Below, one piece after another: positions 34,597 through 46,707 of a stretch of DNA of 64,000 nucleotides (position 1 is its first letter; each line of letters begins with the position of its first letter). The DNA comes from Nothopassalora personata (taxonomy: Eukaryota > Ascomycota > Dothideomycetes > Mycosphaerellales > Mycosphaerellaceae). A program made the position numbers and the translations under genes. The notes beneath the pieces were generated by a model. The model made no database searches, was not told the DNA's origin, and saw only the letters and a list, made by a program, of their open reading frames with translations. The DNA lies in NCBI GenBank assembly GCA_033816765.1, contig CM066291.1:4092001-4156000 (forward strand). The letters run 5' to 3'.

Positions 34597-35990
34597 TCAC
34601 TTGCTACGACGTCCGTGGTTGCGCTTGACCACAGCCTCAGAGCGGGACTCGAGCGAGCTTCGTTGCCACGGAAAATTCTTCTTCCGCCATTGCATCACCA
34701 ATCCGGACACCTGTAGCATGTTACATGTGACCATCGAGCCATGAACCTCAATCTCACTCCAGAAGCCAAAATGTCCGAAATCCCACTTTGCATTGGCGGA
34801 GTGAATCAGCGGGACCATGTAAGCGACCCTCACAATACTGCAAATCGTCACCACAAAACCCAGCAAAAGGACTATTGAGAGGGCGCTTGATATAATGCCC
34901 TAGCGTTAATATTAGGTCCCGTCGGTTATTGCGATATTGCGGAGAATGCTAATTTCGGTAAGTGTGCACCACCTGGAGCGCTATGCTTGGCGGTGTCGCA
35001 CCTATCTAGTCGAATTTTGTATGAAGCCTAGCTGTATTAAGATGTTGCTACTGCTGTATCTATCGCCTTAAGATATTACTCAATCTGCTGCTTAGAGTCC
35101 TTATTCTCGCTGACGCTGACCTGCCTATTGCTGCTATACGATTAGATGAAAAGGCTGCAAACTGGACAGCTAAGTTCAACGTTAACGCGTGGAAGAAAGC
35201 AGAAAAACACGGCAATCACGAAGTTGATACGCTATTGGATACATCTCGGTGTGTCTCACTGCAATACGCGTCTTGCAAGGTACCTCAATAGGTGATAGTG
35301 TAGTGGATAATGTGCGGCAGCTAATATTGAGGCTAGGACATCATATCAAGAACCATTGAGAGGCCCATCTTTCTGGCAATGGAGATGTTCCTCAACGTCG
35401 AAGACCTCCACACCAGTAAAAGCAGTACCACAGAGTCCATGAAAATATCGAGAGCAGCTGCGCTGGAGACCGCGACCTGGATGTGGATTGCCCATTTCCA
35501 GACTCTTGCCATCGCTGAGTCGCCCTTGTAGTAGTTGTTCGGCCATGAGGTGAGCCGTCCTCTTAGCCCGCAGGTGATAATACCTTGAATAAAAAGCCCA
35601 GAGGTAATCCAGCAGACACTACAGAACCCAGACTTCGCCTTCCATTTAATCAGATTTGAAAACTCAAATCCGCGTCTCACATTCTCAAGTACAGCAGACA
35701 CACTGCCAATTTCGTGCCATAAGTTCCAGTGAAGTAGAATAGCAAGCTAACATAGAACCATCGCAGAGTTTCACGCACATCAGCGACACTCACAGCGTAA
35801 CTGTCGGCGCCAGCGTTGTTCTGCTATTGATGGACTAGACATATGGCGAGCTCGATTGTCAAAGCCCAGATGATTAGGATAGTCCTATCATCCCCCCTCA
35901 GAAGCTGGGACCTCCAAGGTATCGAGAACGTGATGCGAGGCCGGCTACGACGAATATGGTTGCGACGCCGAAGAGGGTGTAGCAGACGCT
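34597..35990 (-). pseudogene. Fungal rhodopsin-like (Pth11/SAT4-type) integral membrane protein, broken
   Basis: Three conserved blocks follow in order on the minus strand. Near 35990-35700 are GVATIFVVAGLASRSRYLGG and DSYAVSVADVRETLRWFYVS with a TAG at 35824-35826 and frame changes. At 35640-35340 are GRLTSWPNNYY and SAAALDIFMDSVVLLLLVW. At 34895-34597 are LSIVLLLGFVVTICSIVRVA and FWSEIEVHGSMVTCNM. The last two blocks are separated by a 431-bp TIR element and join in the same frame across one TAG. The order and motifs fit the fungal rhodopsin-like domain. One intron may remain in the middle. It cannot make a full protein. Confidence 0.7.
34903..35333. mobile_element. Non-autonomous TIR element with TA target duplication (Tc1/mariner-like), RIP-like
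   Basis: TA at 34901-34902 and 35334-35335 flank 431 bp whose ends are inverted: GCGTTAATATTAG on the left, and GCCTCAATATTAG when the right end is reverse-complemented (11 of 13 identical, both differences at C/T or G positions). It interrupts the membrane-protein pseudogene with the coding sense continuing on both sides. The body is AT- and TA-rich. It contains a plus-strand ORF fragment (35120-35291; ...RLDEKAANWTAKFNVNAW...) of unknown origin. No transposase is seen. Confidence 0.65.
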
Positions 35991-38900
35991 ATCTTAGACT
36001 TTCGTTTGTCGTCTTGTGGCGATAGAGCAAGTTGTGGCTCGGAAACGTTGCCACTGAAGGAGGTCTTCGAGATTCAGGCAGGCATTCTGGACACATGATG
36101 TGCTTGCGCTTGCAGTAGCAGTTGCTGATAGGTAAGCAGGCAAGTCTAGGTAGTATGCGATCTTGGCAGGTCCGTGCGCATTGCCGGAGCAAACTGTATG
36201 CTGTTGTGTTGAAGTTGATATCTCGGCTCTCTAGGCTTTGACGCTTGAGCGTTGAGAGCTGTGAAGCGGGGCCTGGGAGCGGCCATGTATTTGTCAGGAT
36301 TGTTAGAGCAATGAGTGGCCTCGTGCTGTGGCCACAGCACAGAGAAGCGCACCTGGTCACAAGCTATGCTAAGGAGTGAGCTTGAACATGTACCTGTACC
36401 TGTGGCGGTCGCCTATTCAGACCCTTTGAAACAACCAGGTCACGTTGACATTTGTTCCATAGAGATGTCCTGTATCGATGATGCTGGTGAAGGTGTCAGT
36501 GAATCTCAGTGATTGACTACCCACGCAGATGCTCACGAGTCATGGCAGATCCTACCCGAGCAGATACAGCGATGGCGGCTCAGCCTCTCACGCGGGGGTT
36601 AGTATCGCCCAAATAATGACAAGATCGCCGTGAGATAGAAAGCTGAAAGGTGTCGGCGCATGATGTCGATCATAGAGGAGGCGAAGAGGAGATTGGCGTA
36701 CCGCCCCGGTACGAGAAATGTCACATCGACTGTTCGACAACCATGCAACTACATCTCCAATTGCGACAACCAGGCAGCAAGTGTAGGAGCAACCCGCCTC
36801 GGAAAGTGCAGCGCTACTCATAAATAAGCATACGTTCGTTGAGTCTACCACGATCGCTTGGGAAACAAAGAGACCCTTCAGCACTGCTTCCACTGATATG
36901 ATTGAGGAAGAAATGGCAGGACAACATGGCATCGCTGATCCTGTAAGACCCCGGTGATTCGTCTTGAGATTGCCAGCAGTGACCCCCGCCTTTTGAGAAT
37001 CGACACGTACCTCCTTAGCGTGTTCGCGCTCACTTCAAAGGTTTGATAAGTCATGGTAGTCACAAATGCACTCGCCACGCTTCTCGTCCTCCTCCAGGAG
37101 GGAGCGAAGTTCTCGAATGGCTCCGGCCGTCAGCCTCTGCCGGCCAACGAGTTTGAGCGGAAAGGTGGCTAGAGTTGACGAGCACGTGCAAAAAGCAAAC
37201 ATGCTACGTACACAAGCAGTCACCCATCCACATCACATCCTCGGAGAGCCAGGACGCAATCAAGGTAGATTTGGTACCGACGCCCACTTCCAGATACCAT
37301 GCGGCGGTGCCGCAAACCTGCTTCGCGCGCGTAGCATGCGGGGGTCTCGAGGATGGAGATGAGAGACAATATGTGATTTCACGCAGCAAGAGCTCAACGC
37401 GATTGGTGCGGCTAGAAGTGCGAAATATGCTACGAGCAGAGAGCTGAGGACGAGAAGCGCCAGCATGCGATCGTCCGTCTCGAGAAGGAGAAGCCCAGCC
37501 GGACACTTGCAAGTCCCAGGTGCAAATTCTGCGCATGTCTTAGAGTCGTGTCCCCAGCGTCTTCAGCTCTCCGAGGACGAGCTCTACAACGAAAGTTAGC
37601 AGGACCAGGTGCACCCAGTATGGACCGAGTCTCGAATCCGAAGGTGGACCTACTTTGTTCTACAGTCAATCCAAAACCGACCGCTAGCTCACTGATAGAA
37701 GCCGGACTTTCGACCAGTATAGAGTCCTCAGCGACGTTGTTTGGGTACAGTGGAGTGGGGCTACAAGTCCTTGCTACCGCAGCTACGTGATATCGCCGGC
37801 GCCAGAAAATCCAGCTTGCCCGGCAACTACCAGGACCCCAGGCTAGTTGGGCACATCGTGGAAGATTTCGGCAGTCACAGCCTTGTACAGTCCTCACGTT
37901 GTGTAGATCTAGAATGTGTTGGGCGGCGACGAGGTCTATGGACACGCTACTGACCAACCTCGTGGCTATTCGGGTTCTGCAAAAATACGGTCACGGTGTG
38001 GCAGAACTTCGTCTCATGCCGAGGGGTGCTAGGTAGGCTCTAATGCGCGCCGAAGCCGTCAATCAGTGCGCAGGCGCTCCAGTGAGTGGTATTGAGGCTC
38101 TGCTCTGTTGCCGTCAGCACGCAGAAGAGAATGCGGTAGGCAATTCGTGAATGTTACACCGCTGCGTTCGAGGCCGAGAAGATCCCACTTTAGATAACTC
38201 GCCACGCTCCATTTCCTCAGTGTTGATGCCCGCGTCAAAGATGAAATCCCAAACATCGTCTGGACGGCGACAACGTGGAGAGGAAGCTGCATTGCGTAGT
38301 ATTTGGGAATTAACAGCCGATGCTATCCATGTCTATGCGACAAGGCCACACAAGGCCGACCGTTTCAAGTAGTCGATGCGCATCGTCGCCGGAACTTCGG
38401 CCGTCCTCGCCCGCACGAAGCCAGCCGCTTGAGAGCTTGCAATGGTCGAATTGGGTGACGAGTGCATATCACACAACCTCCAAATCGGAAGAGCATAGTG
38501 AAGTGGTCTCTTGATAGAAGACCCTGAGAAGGTTCGTTCTCCATAATCGTAGCCCTTGCGAAACCCCTATCAATCTTCGTGCTCGACATCGTGAATCGCC
38601 AGCTACGCGAGCCTTGAACGTGGACAAGAAGTTCGCAAGGTGCCTTCATTGCGGACTGCCGTTCGCCTCGTCTAGCAGTGAGAGTTGGTACCTGCTGATT
38701 TTATCCCACATTGCCGCCGTCCGAGACACTGGTCAAGCCACACTTGGTGGTTTAGGAGCGCTTGTCTCAGTTTACGGCTTCCCCACGTGGCGCTTTCGAA
38801 TCCTTGTTGTCGGCTTTGGGAGCACAACATACGCACTCCATACATTGTGCAGTTTCAAGGCACGAACAAGCGCGACTGACCGCGTCATTGGAGCGCGTTG

Positions 38901-40965
38901 CTGCAGTTCGAAAGTGCCGCATGCGTGCGTCCTTGATGAGGCACCAGCTCATCCTGATGGTACGGTAGCGATAGTCGTGTAGGACAATGCGCGAGATCGA
39001 GATGTTTGGAGCTGTCCTTTGCGTGGCCGTGTCGAAGTGCCACCGAGGATGCTAAGACGCTGTTTCCATTTCTCTGACGAGACGACGAGATCTTCTGTGG
39101 TTGTGAGGGCGCTTCGCCCGACGACGATCATCATCACGCTTTACCACAAAGAAGGGCAGTCACGGTGGATCTGCCACTCGCGCCGCGCGCAGTGTGCACC
39201 AGAATGGGGTACCTGTGATACCCTGAGATGGGGCACAGCTCACTTAATGGCGCGACTCTCGCGCCCTTTGTCGTGCTGCAGAGCACAGTTGTTAGCCGCT
39301 TCTTCTTGCATGGGTGCTTTCAAGCCTGACGAGGCCGCCTGCTGTTGTGTTTCACGATTGCATGGGAGATCATACTGTACAGACAACGTAGGAACGGGCC
39401 GAGTGAGGTTGCCTATCATCCTCTCGCATGCATCATGTTAAGCTCTTATTAATTTGCAGCAGCAGTAGTGCGTGGAATGATGATGTTCTGTGTACCCTCA
39501 ATTCCGTGGGCCCGAGCCGGCCTAGTCGAAACCTCTCCGCATGTCGCATGAACGCAACGGGGCCGAAGCTAGACTGAGTACGCAGTCTGGAGTGAATTGT
39601 CGTTGAGGTGGCGGCTTTCCATACAAGCGAGTCTCTCGGCTGATGAGGGCCTCGATGCAAGCAAGAAACATGCTGCTGCGTTGGTTGAGGACTCGGAGAA
39701 AATGCTGACGTCGCACCCCTCCCATGGGTTGATGCGTATGGCGTCCACGTTTGCGGCGTGTGTGGCTTGTTCTGGAAGTAGGGTACTGTACGTATAAGAT
39801 GTACAGTCGCTATGGCCCGTACCGCTGCGATTTGAGCACAGGGTTTATGCAGCTGGCAAACTCTCGTGCACGACTGCTGCGCCGATGTCCATGCCGTAGC
39901 AATCGTCTGTGCTCGATGTTGTGCGACGGGAGCATTGGCATGATCAGGCTCAGCCTGTGCCAGCAGGCGAGAAAAAGACGCGGTTTGCTTCGTCGATGAT
40001 GCCTTCTGCGGGACCATGTCACAGTCATCTGACTTGTTCGCGGATCACGACGATCCGGCAGCAACACACGGGCAGAGCCGAGTAGGGTCAGAGCTGTGAT
40101 GAGAGATTCTGTCTCTCGCGGCTGGCGAGAAAAATCTCGCAATTCGCTTCCACTTCCCTGCGTCCTCTGCCTCTCGCGCTAACCTGCAATAATTGCATCG
40201 ATGGGCGTCGGGACTTGGCGTTCCGAGTCGTCTCCAGCTGGGGTTTCCACCACCACCACCACCACCACCACCACCATCAACGCAAAGTCTGCCTGCACCG
40301 GCTCGACTTATTGCGTGCATAGCAGCCCCCCGAGCGCTGGGAGAGTGATTGAGCCGCGTCGGCCTACTGTTCCAAACCTCGCCGTCGTGTGCTTCCTCCC
40401 TGCGTGCGAGCAAGCGGACAAATGCGGGCCCTGGCTGGAGGCTATCCCACGTCTCTTGGTCCTGCACCCACCACCGTCACCTGCATGAAAGTGAGCATGG
40501 GCCATGATCATCCAAGCCGCCAGCGTGCACGAGGACGTTTTCTGCTGTGGCCGCTCATTGGCTGCGTCTGGCGATAGTCCAGGTTGTTCCTGAGCTGCCT
40601 TCGTTGCAAGCGCTTTCCACCAGCGAGCAAGGCCTCTTCTCCGCTTTCTGTTGTTTAATACGTACCATCCTCCCTCATGCTTTGATTGCATTTCTTCAAA
40701 CACCATCGCGCTTGCCCAGCACACCATTGCAGGCAATATACCACACAATTGCGGACGTGGATGACGATTCTCGACTCACGCCATCTCAGACCACGCTATT
40801 GCGCCATACAGTCCGTGCCCGCTGTGATTCATCACTGTCCTTGAAATATCACCAACATTTCCACCCGAACTCATACTCTTGCTTGCTTTTTCCTCCTACA
40901 TTACACAGCACCACTCTACCGTCGCCGAATCAACACCCTCGTCGACGACACACTACACCTCAACC
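35991..40965. other. 5-kb stretch without recognisable genes
   Basis: Many overlapping ORFs of 60-194 codons occur on both strands, but none shows a domain, a conserved motif or a plausible exon chain. The 194-codon minus ORF at 39433-40017 is Gln/His/Ser-rich and looks like chance. A Cys-pair ORF at 38614-38982 (ARCLHCGLPF) is unconvincing. The last ~300 bp are the leader of the Ecl1-like gene. The stretch probably holds decayed sequence, as in the flanking pseudogenes. Confidence 0.45.
40247..40276. repeat. (CCA)n microsatellite
   Basis: About ten units of CCA/CAC upstream of the Ecl1-like gene. Confidence 0.85.
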
Positions 40966-41388
40966 ATGGACTGCTTCCAAGACTTCTGCCTCTTCTGTGA
41001 CCGCGAATCACTAGACGGCCCATACTGCTCGCAACAATGTAAACTCGCAGACCTCGAGAAGTCGAGCAATTCGATTCCCAGCTCACCTACATCACCGACT
41101 TCCTCATATAAGCTTGCTCCTGCCTACAATTTTCAACAACCCCGGACTGCGGGCCACGATGCATCCACGAGTCAATCATCCCGGCCCCACTCAAACTACT
41201 TCATGTGGACCGAACAAAGCAACGACACACGGAAACTGACCCCATCGTCTTCGAGAACGTCACTATCATCGACATCGAGCTCGGCGACCTCTGGTAGCTA
41301 CTCAGCTAACGCAAAGCAACAATTACAAGACTACTTTTCTTCTTTCGACCAGGCCAAGGCAGCGAAACGACGATCAAGCCTCAGATGA
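40966..41388 (+). CDS. ecl1: Ecl1-family lifespan regulatory factor
   Basis: The ATG at 40966 (accATGg context) gives 140 residues. The N-terminus MDCFQDFCLFCDRESLDGPY followed by CSQQCKLADLE has the C-x2-C...C-x3-C arrangement of the fungal Ecl1 family (small zinc-binding proteins that extend chronological lifespan in fission yeast). The rest is Ser/Thr/Pro-rich and presumably disordered. The C-terminus has a short conserved-looking LQDYFSSFDQAKAAKRRSS. An upstream in-frame start at 40879 would add residues without family similarity. It is the only intact gene recognised between 34.5 and 46.7 kb. Confidence 0.85.
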   Translation: MDCFQDFCLFCDRESLDGPYCSQQCKLADLEKSSNSIPSSPTSPTSSYKLAPAYNFQQPRTAGHDASTSQSSRPHSNYFMWTEQSNDTRKLTPSSSRTSLSSTSSSATSGSYSANAKQQLQDYFSSFDQAKAAKRRSSLR

Positions 41389-43549
41389 TCGGCTCAAGCC
41401 ACTGGAGCGCAAGTGACGACGACGGCTTCGGTCCTTGACTAGCCTCTACCTGCATGTGGATGTCACCCACCTTGCCATGGCTATGGTCACTACCTTCGAC
41501 CCTCTTGTGTTGGAATACTGCTGCCTTGTTCGCGACTACTGCCCTGCTTCTCGGGTCTGGCTTTTGGGGTAGGCCAGGCATCTGTTTAACGGCTGTTCTA
41601 CTAAAAGCATTTGTTGGGAATTGGGACTGTTTGATGAAACGAAACACCCTCTACGACCGGAATCTGGCGCAATTTAGGATGGGAATGGGACGAATTGGAA
41701 ACTGGCCGGTGGGCCAATTGCATGAATGGGATGGCGTGTTTCAGCAACAGCACCCATGGGACGAAAAGGGTCCAGCTCACTTGGCTCTGTTGATGTTTGT
41801 GTTGTATAGCGTGAATGAAGAAGGGAAGAGGAGGATATCCTTACTTGAGCAAATTTTCTATCTGTGCCTTTGTGTTCGGCTTGTTGCGGTTGCGCAACGA
41901 GATTGTCTCAGCATTGTTGGAAGGCACCGAAGGGTGGTGAAAAAAGCTTCCAAGCACATGGAATGGGGAATGCACGGTGACAGCGGGTGTTTCAGAGATG
42001 GTCCAACGTGCCACATGTCTCCAGCGAGGATGTGCCAGTTGTTGTCTGCCGGAAATGCAGCTAGCGTTTGGGCATGTTTGCCCTTCAGAGCACCAGAAGA
42101 GGGTAGTTCCAGTACTTTGGGCTGGGAATAGCCCACAGAGCAGCCTTGATTCTAATGAAAGCCCCTTTTGCATGCCTTGCAAATTTGTAACGACTTGCTG
42201 TGTCTTTCTGTTCCATCTTCCTTGTGATCGACATCTATAGCTGTCCAACTGCGAACCTCGATAATGAGCTTCAATCCTTGATGCATTTCCCCTTCACCCG
42301 GCTGAAGTCTATCGCCTCATTGCGATGCCTGCAGCTTCATCAATGCGACCGAAGCGACCGACGCGCACATAGCGTACGTACAGTGATGACATCGTGCTGC
42401 TTGGTTATTAGCAAATGGTGCCCTTCACGGTTAAGGAGCTCGGCATCTTTCATCGCTGACTAGTTAGAACTAGCGCATGGCCACAACCGGGCTAGTTTTA
42501 GGGAAATGCTCAATCAAACAATCAGTCAATCAATCAATCATCAGGTAAGACTTGGTCGTGAGAGTCCTGCATCAAACCCAAGTGATACCTATCATCAGGC
42601 ATCACTTGCGCGAGTTCTGCATGTCGCTGGATATTCTACGTGAGGATGAGCGCGACACAAACGATCTTGGTGGACCCGCGCGTGCCGTCCCTATCCTCTT
42701 TCTTATCGCTCTCATTTGTCAAGGATCATCTTTTCTTCGATGCTGACAGCCAGCTCACAGCTCAGATACGGGCAGACAACCGCCCCGTGTTCACCCACCA
42801 CACCCAGATCCGGTTGCACACAATCGAGACATCACCGCCAAAAATGGAGTGCTCACAATGACACATTCGGGCACAGCCCCGAGGCGTCGGCGTCGTCACT
42901 TGACAGCATCACCTGCGAGATCGTGCATTTTCGGCCAGGGCACCACCTGGCTTGCGACATGTCAGCATCATCTTACCATTGTTTTACCTTGTATAGACAC
43001 CTTGGTCTGGCAGGCGAGGACACTAGGGATGGACAAACCTGGCTGAGATCTTGAAGGCTGCCACCTTCTCCGAGATCTGGCTGTGATGGAATCGGGGGTT
43101 ATGCCTGCATCATGCACGGAGGCCCTGTCGATTTTGTGTCGTTCGGAGGCCTCTCCTTACGGCCATTATGCTGATACAGTCTCCTAGGATCTATCGTTCT
43201 CTGAAGCGTGAAGGCTGACACGGACGTTCAACGCTATCTGATGAGGATGCGGGTCTTGAGACTACGGAGTGGAGTACTCTATGGATTGCTCCGGTGCGTT
43301 TCCTGCTTTCAGAAGTGAAGAAGTGGAGCCTTCCAGACTCCTTCCCACAGTGGACCTAGACTATGTCTCCACGGCTTTCGATGCTTCGCCTCGCCTCGTT
43401 GTTGGAGCGCACGCTACTTCGGCTGCGTGACGGACCTGGAATGCCTTCACGCTAGCTTGCGACCAATCGGGCTTCAACGCCTACGAAGAAGGTGTTGTCG
43501 ATGGAGATGACTTCTTGTCCCTCCCAGTGCTGCTGACATCAGTCTTAGG
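41389..43549. other. 2.2-kb spacer, no gene recognised
   Basis: The Ecl1-like 3' region and unremarkable sequence. The 225-codon plus ORF 41454-42131 starts with a Trp/Leu-rich stretch but has no recognisable domain and lies in a probable 3' UTR; I do not call it. Confidence 0.45.
42510..42541. repeat. Imperfect (TCAA)n microsatellite
   Basis: About eight imperfect copies of the tetranucleotide TCAA. Confidence 0.75.
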
Positions 43550-44469
43550 ACTTGCCATCAGTAATGTCAAAGCTTACCAAATAGACCACAGCGACGAATA
43601 GGCCGCCTCCAATGACGTTGCTCAATAGTGCTGGCAGCATAGACTTCCACATTTAGTACCATACTGTGATCTTGATATCCTGAAGCCAGATCGCCATTGG
43701 GATGAAGTAAATGTCCGCCACGGCATGGTCCAGGCCGAGTGCGACGAATGCGAAGGTAGGCCACCACATCGCCATCACTTCACTGAAGTACTTGCGGGCC
43801 GTGTAAGCCAGGAAGCATGCCAAATATACAAGCCAGTTTGCGCCAACACCGCGGAGCAGGATCATGTGCCACTCTGCAGTGATGACTTTCTTGTCCGCGT
43901 ATGACACGGTATGGCTCGCCTTCGAACACCATAACCGATAACGAATATGACCACAAACATATAGCCAAGAAGGTTGCCCCATAACATCACGAATCAGTGG
44001 AGGAGCATGCGTGGTTACTCACCCTGCGTTGGAGTACGGATAGCGTTGTGCACTATCTATCATCAGCGTTTCCTATCTTCTTCAATTTGCTGAGCGATCA
44101 GACTTACAATGAAGCTTCCGGTGCCGAGGACAACGCCAGAAGTCAGGAACATGACGAGACCTATTGGAAAGACCAGCGCCCCGATCATCCTGATAAGTCT
44201 CTGCGCATTCTCGTGGAACCAGGGCGCCGTGCTTGTGCTCAATGATACAGCACATGCGAATGAACGAAGCATACGCCCAGTTGTGTCGAAATAGGCGCTT
44301 CGATTGGCGGCAATTTCTGGTATTTCGCCACGACCAGGCCAACGGAACAAACCTCCTGCGTCTTGAGGCGACGCGTGCTGACGGCGGCACCGTTGCCTCG
44401 AACGCGAGCACCGAACGACAAAGGCACACAATGCGCTGCACGAAAACTAGAAGGAGGACCTTTGTCCAT
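43550..44469 (-). pseudogene. Formate/nitrite transporter (FNT family), multiply broken
   Basis: FNT blocks in order on the minus strand: EVCSVGLVVAKYQKLP, CAVSLSTSTAPWFHENA, LIRMIGALVFPIGLV, NLLGYMFVVIFVIGYG, ADKKVITAEWHMILLRGVGA, WWPTFAFVALGLDH and IGGGLFVAVVYL. Lesions: at least one N-terminal frame change near 44300; TGA at 43994-43996 where the family has Trp (LLH-W-FV); two frame changes between 43880 and 43935; and TAA at 43653-43655 in VWY-stop-MWK. A GTAAGT donor after GTGSFI (~44100) suggests one original intron. FNT proteins are pentameric membrane channels for formate or nitrite. This copy cannot be functional. Confidence 0.85.
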
Positions 44470-44663
44470 TCTCAGATTCCTTCCGTTGTACGTCGACCGG
44501 ACTCCACGCTGGGCTGACTTTAGGCTGCTCTGTTGTGTAGGTGATGACTATACGCAGCGGTTCTGTGCGGCGACATCGTCTCTCGTGACTTTGCTATCGC
44601 ACTTTTTGTTTATCGCGTCGCTCACAGTACAACTCGCAGCCGGTCTGCATTTCCTTCGACATT

Positions 44664-45841
44664 ATGGTCTCGCCGGCGAAATTCAACGATCCTAAGCTCA
44701 ACAGCTTCTACAAGTCTGCATTCACGAAAGTGGAGGAGACCACTAACAGTACGCTGGCGTATAACACACTGACTAATGCAGTGTATCCCTTCTTTGCCTC
44801 GACGCAGGGGCTAAATCTACAAATCGGCGGATGGATTGTTTTTGAGCAGTCATGTAAGCTTGCGATTCTTTTCCCTCAATCTGCAGCCCTACGACCATTC
44901 TGAGGGACACTCATATGCCATGCTTATCCGAAGACGGCATCTGATGGCCAGAAGCAGTTCTTCCTCGCAGTCTTCGACAGCGTCACGTCCTTGGGACAAG
45001 AACGGCTTCATGCTCTTCTCAACAGAGATCTTCCAGCACATCTTAAAACTCATTTGACAAGAAGACCCAGATTGGCGCCTACTGCCAGCCCAATAAGAAT
45101 CCCCTTCCTTGCGTTTGACTGCCGCGGACGAACGCTCGAAACAGCACTGTGCACGTGGCAGAGTCAACATACCGATCACCGGAGATAGCTCAGACTCGAA
45201 AGTCGATGGATTGTGTGGAGCTGACGTGGCTTACATTCAAGCTTGCGATAGAACTTTTGCACGAGGCCTCCCACGTTTTTCGGGAAGCGACTGACGCTTC
45301 TGAAGAGGAGGAGGAGGCATTGTTTGGCGATGCGATGATCTCTGAGATTGGATATGAGCTCGAAAAGTGTCTGTTCGGTGGGCCACTCCAACGCATCTGG
45401 GACAACCAAAACGAAAAAATTTTCCAGCACGAGAAGGTTGAAAGCGAAATTCCAAGGAGCACTCATCCTCTTCGAATGGCCTGGCCTAGCCATCAGATCG
45501 TGTCAGAATACGCTCACGCAGACCGACAGATGAGGCGCAGGAAGCATCCAAAAGCCATACAGAAGCTGGACCTAGTATGGAGAGTTGACCATCGCTTTCA
45601 TCGCGCACTTCTTCCACGATGCCTTCTGGCGGAACCTCGAGGCTCGATCCTCAACACTTGAGAGTGTCCCCATCCACCACGTACGCGAGGCTATACATTC
45701 CGAGTATCAAGAGGTTCTGCACTTGTGCCAGTACACTGAGCTACACGCGAAGAACCTTACCTTGGAACGACGCACCATCGTGACGCTGGCGGCGTGGTTC
45801 TGCTTGGTCCTGCTCCGCCTGGACCCGCACGCCAGGAAGTA
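44664..45841 (+). pseudogene. Broken gene with HExxH (zincin-like) motif
   Basis: I do not recognise a named family. Coding-like blocks share one direction. The first is 44664-44850 (KLNSFYKSAFTKVEETTN, then LQIGGWIVFEQ). The second is 45061-45570 (KTQIGAYCQPNKNPLP, then TWLTFKLAIELLHEASHVFR and EIGYELEKCLFGGPLQRIWD). The third is 45585-45841 (AFIAHFFHDAFWRN). The HEASH sequence fits the HExxH zinc-metallopeptidase signature. The middle block is cut by TGA at 45116-45118, and the third block is in another frame. Some joins could be introns, but the TGA and the 45575 break have no good splice sites. Confidence 0.5.
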
Positions 45842-46707
45842 GACCCAATGGCATAGGGAGTGTCACGTGGTAAGTATGATCTTTCCTTTGATTCAACACT
45901 TATACTCGTTCCTAAACATCTTCTTGCTTTGTGCGGCCACCTTTGTTCTCATTGTCTCTCCCCTGTCGCTCCTCCTGCACTCCTCATCTACCCCTCGTGT
46001 TCCGTGGAGCCTTTTTCGATCAGTATGGAGTGAGTATACTATCGTTCGAGCCACATCACCATATTCTTACCTCTGCATCCCTGTCTATCGATCGTCATTT
46101 CCTGACTCATTTATGATATCATTTATCGACAGCAGGTCTGTCGTCTAATCACCATGGTCCGTCCGACCAACCCGATTGATTCCAACCAAGCTTAGCGACT
46201 TTGATCGAGATGCATTCTACGACAGCTCCTTCAAGGCTATCGGGCCGAATCCATTTAAATGACTCTTTGCTGACTTTTGGAAACGCTGGCCAACCCGATA
46301 CATCCTCTCTTCGCAGGGTACAGCACGTTTCATGAACCGCCCGAACAGGATTGTGTAATCGTACAGAAAGTGAGGCTCTGGTGAGTTGATCACTTTCGTA
46401 ACCTTTTGATCTCTGCAATACCATATCTCTCACACATCGCTCAAGTCGACATGCTACGCCCCTGCAGCTTGGCCTACTTTCAGCTGGTCGCGGCGATACC
46501 TAGCAGCGGCGATATGTCTCGAGACGGTGATGAGCAGCGAGCTTCTGCTCAAAGTGGTACACAGCATGATGGTTATAGACAGCAGTAGATGCGGTGTAAA
46601 GTGGACCGTGTCAATCGTACAACCATGACGTTCGAGGATGTTTCGGGGAAATATTGTGATGTTAAGAGTAATTTGTTATTTGTTGTTTCTCGGGTATGTT
46701 CATGATA
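45842..46707. other. Intergenic between zincin-like relic and transporter
   Basis: About 870 bp, no gene supported. ORFs here are pyrimidine-rich and unstructured. Confidence 0.5.

Noticed and set aside
37035..37957. A spliced membrane-protein gene on the minus strand
   Set aside because: A hydrophobic start (MLALLVLSSLLVAYFALLAA) and other short ORFs exist, but I could not chain them with plausible splice sites or any family motif.
39433..40017. 194-codon minus-strand ORF as a gene
   Set aside because: Gln/His/Ser/Thr-rich random composition, no domain, no promoter or exon support, overlapped by ORFs on the other strand.
40247..40276. CRISPR-like or coding poly-Gly/poly-Thr repeat
   Set aside because: A simple trinucleotide microsatellite in a leader region; fungal nuclear genomes do not carry CRISPR arrays.
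41454..42131. 225-codon plus-strand ORF downstream of the Ecl1-like gene
   Set aside because: No recognisable motif; it probably lies in the 3' UTR or is chance. Worth a homology search but not supportable from sequence alone.
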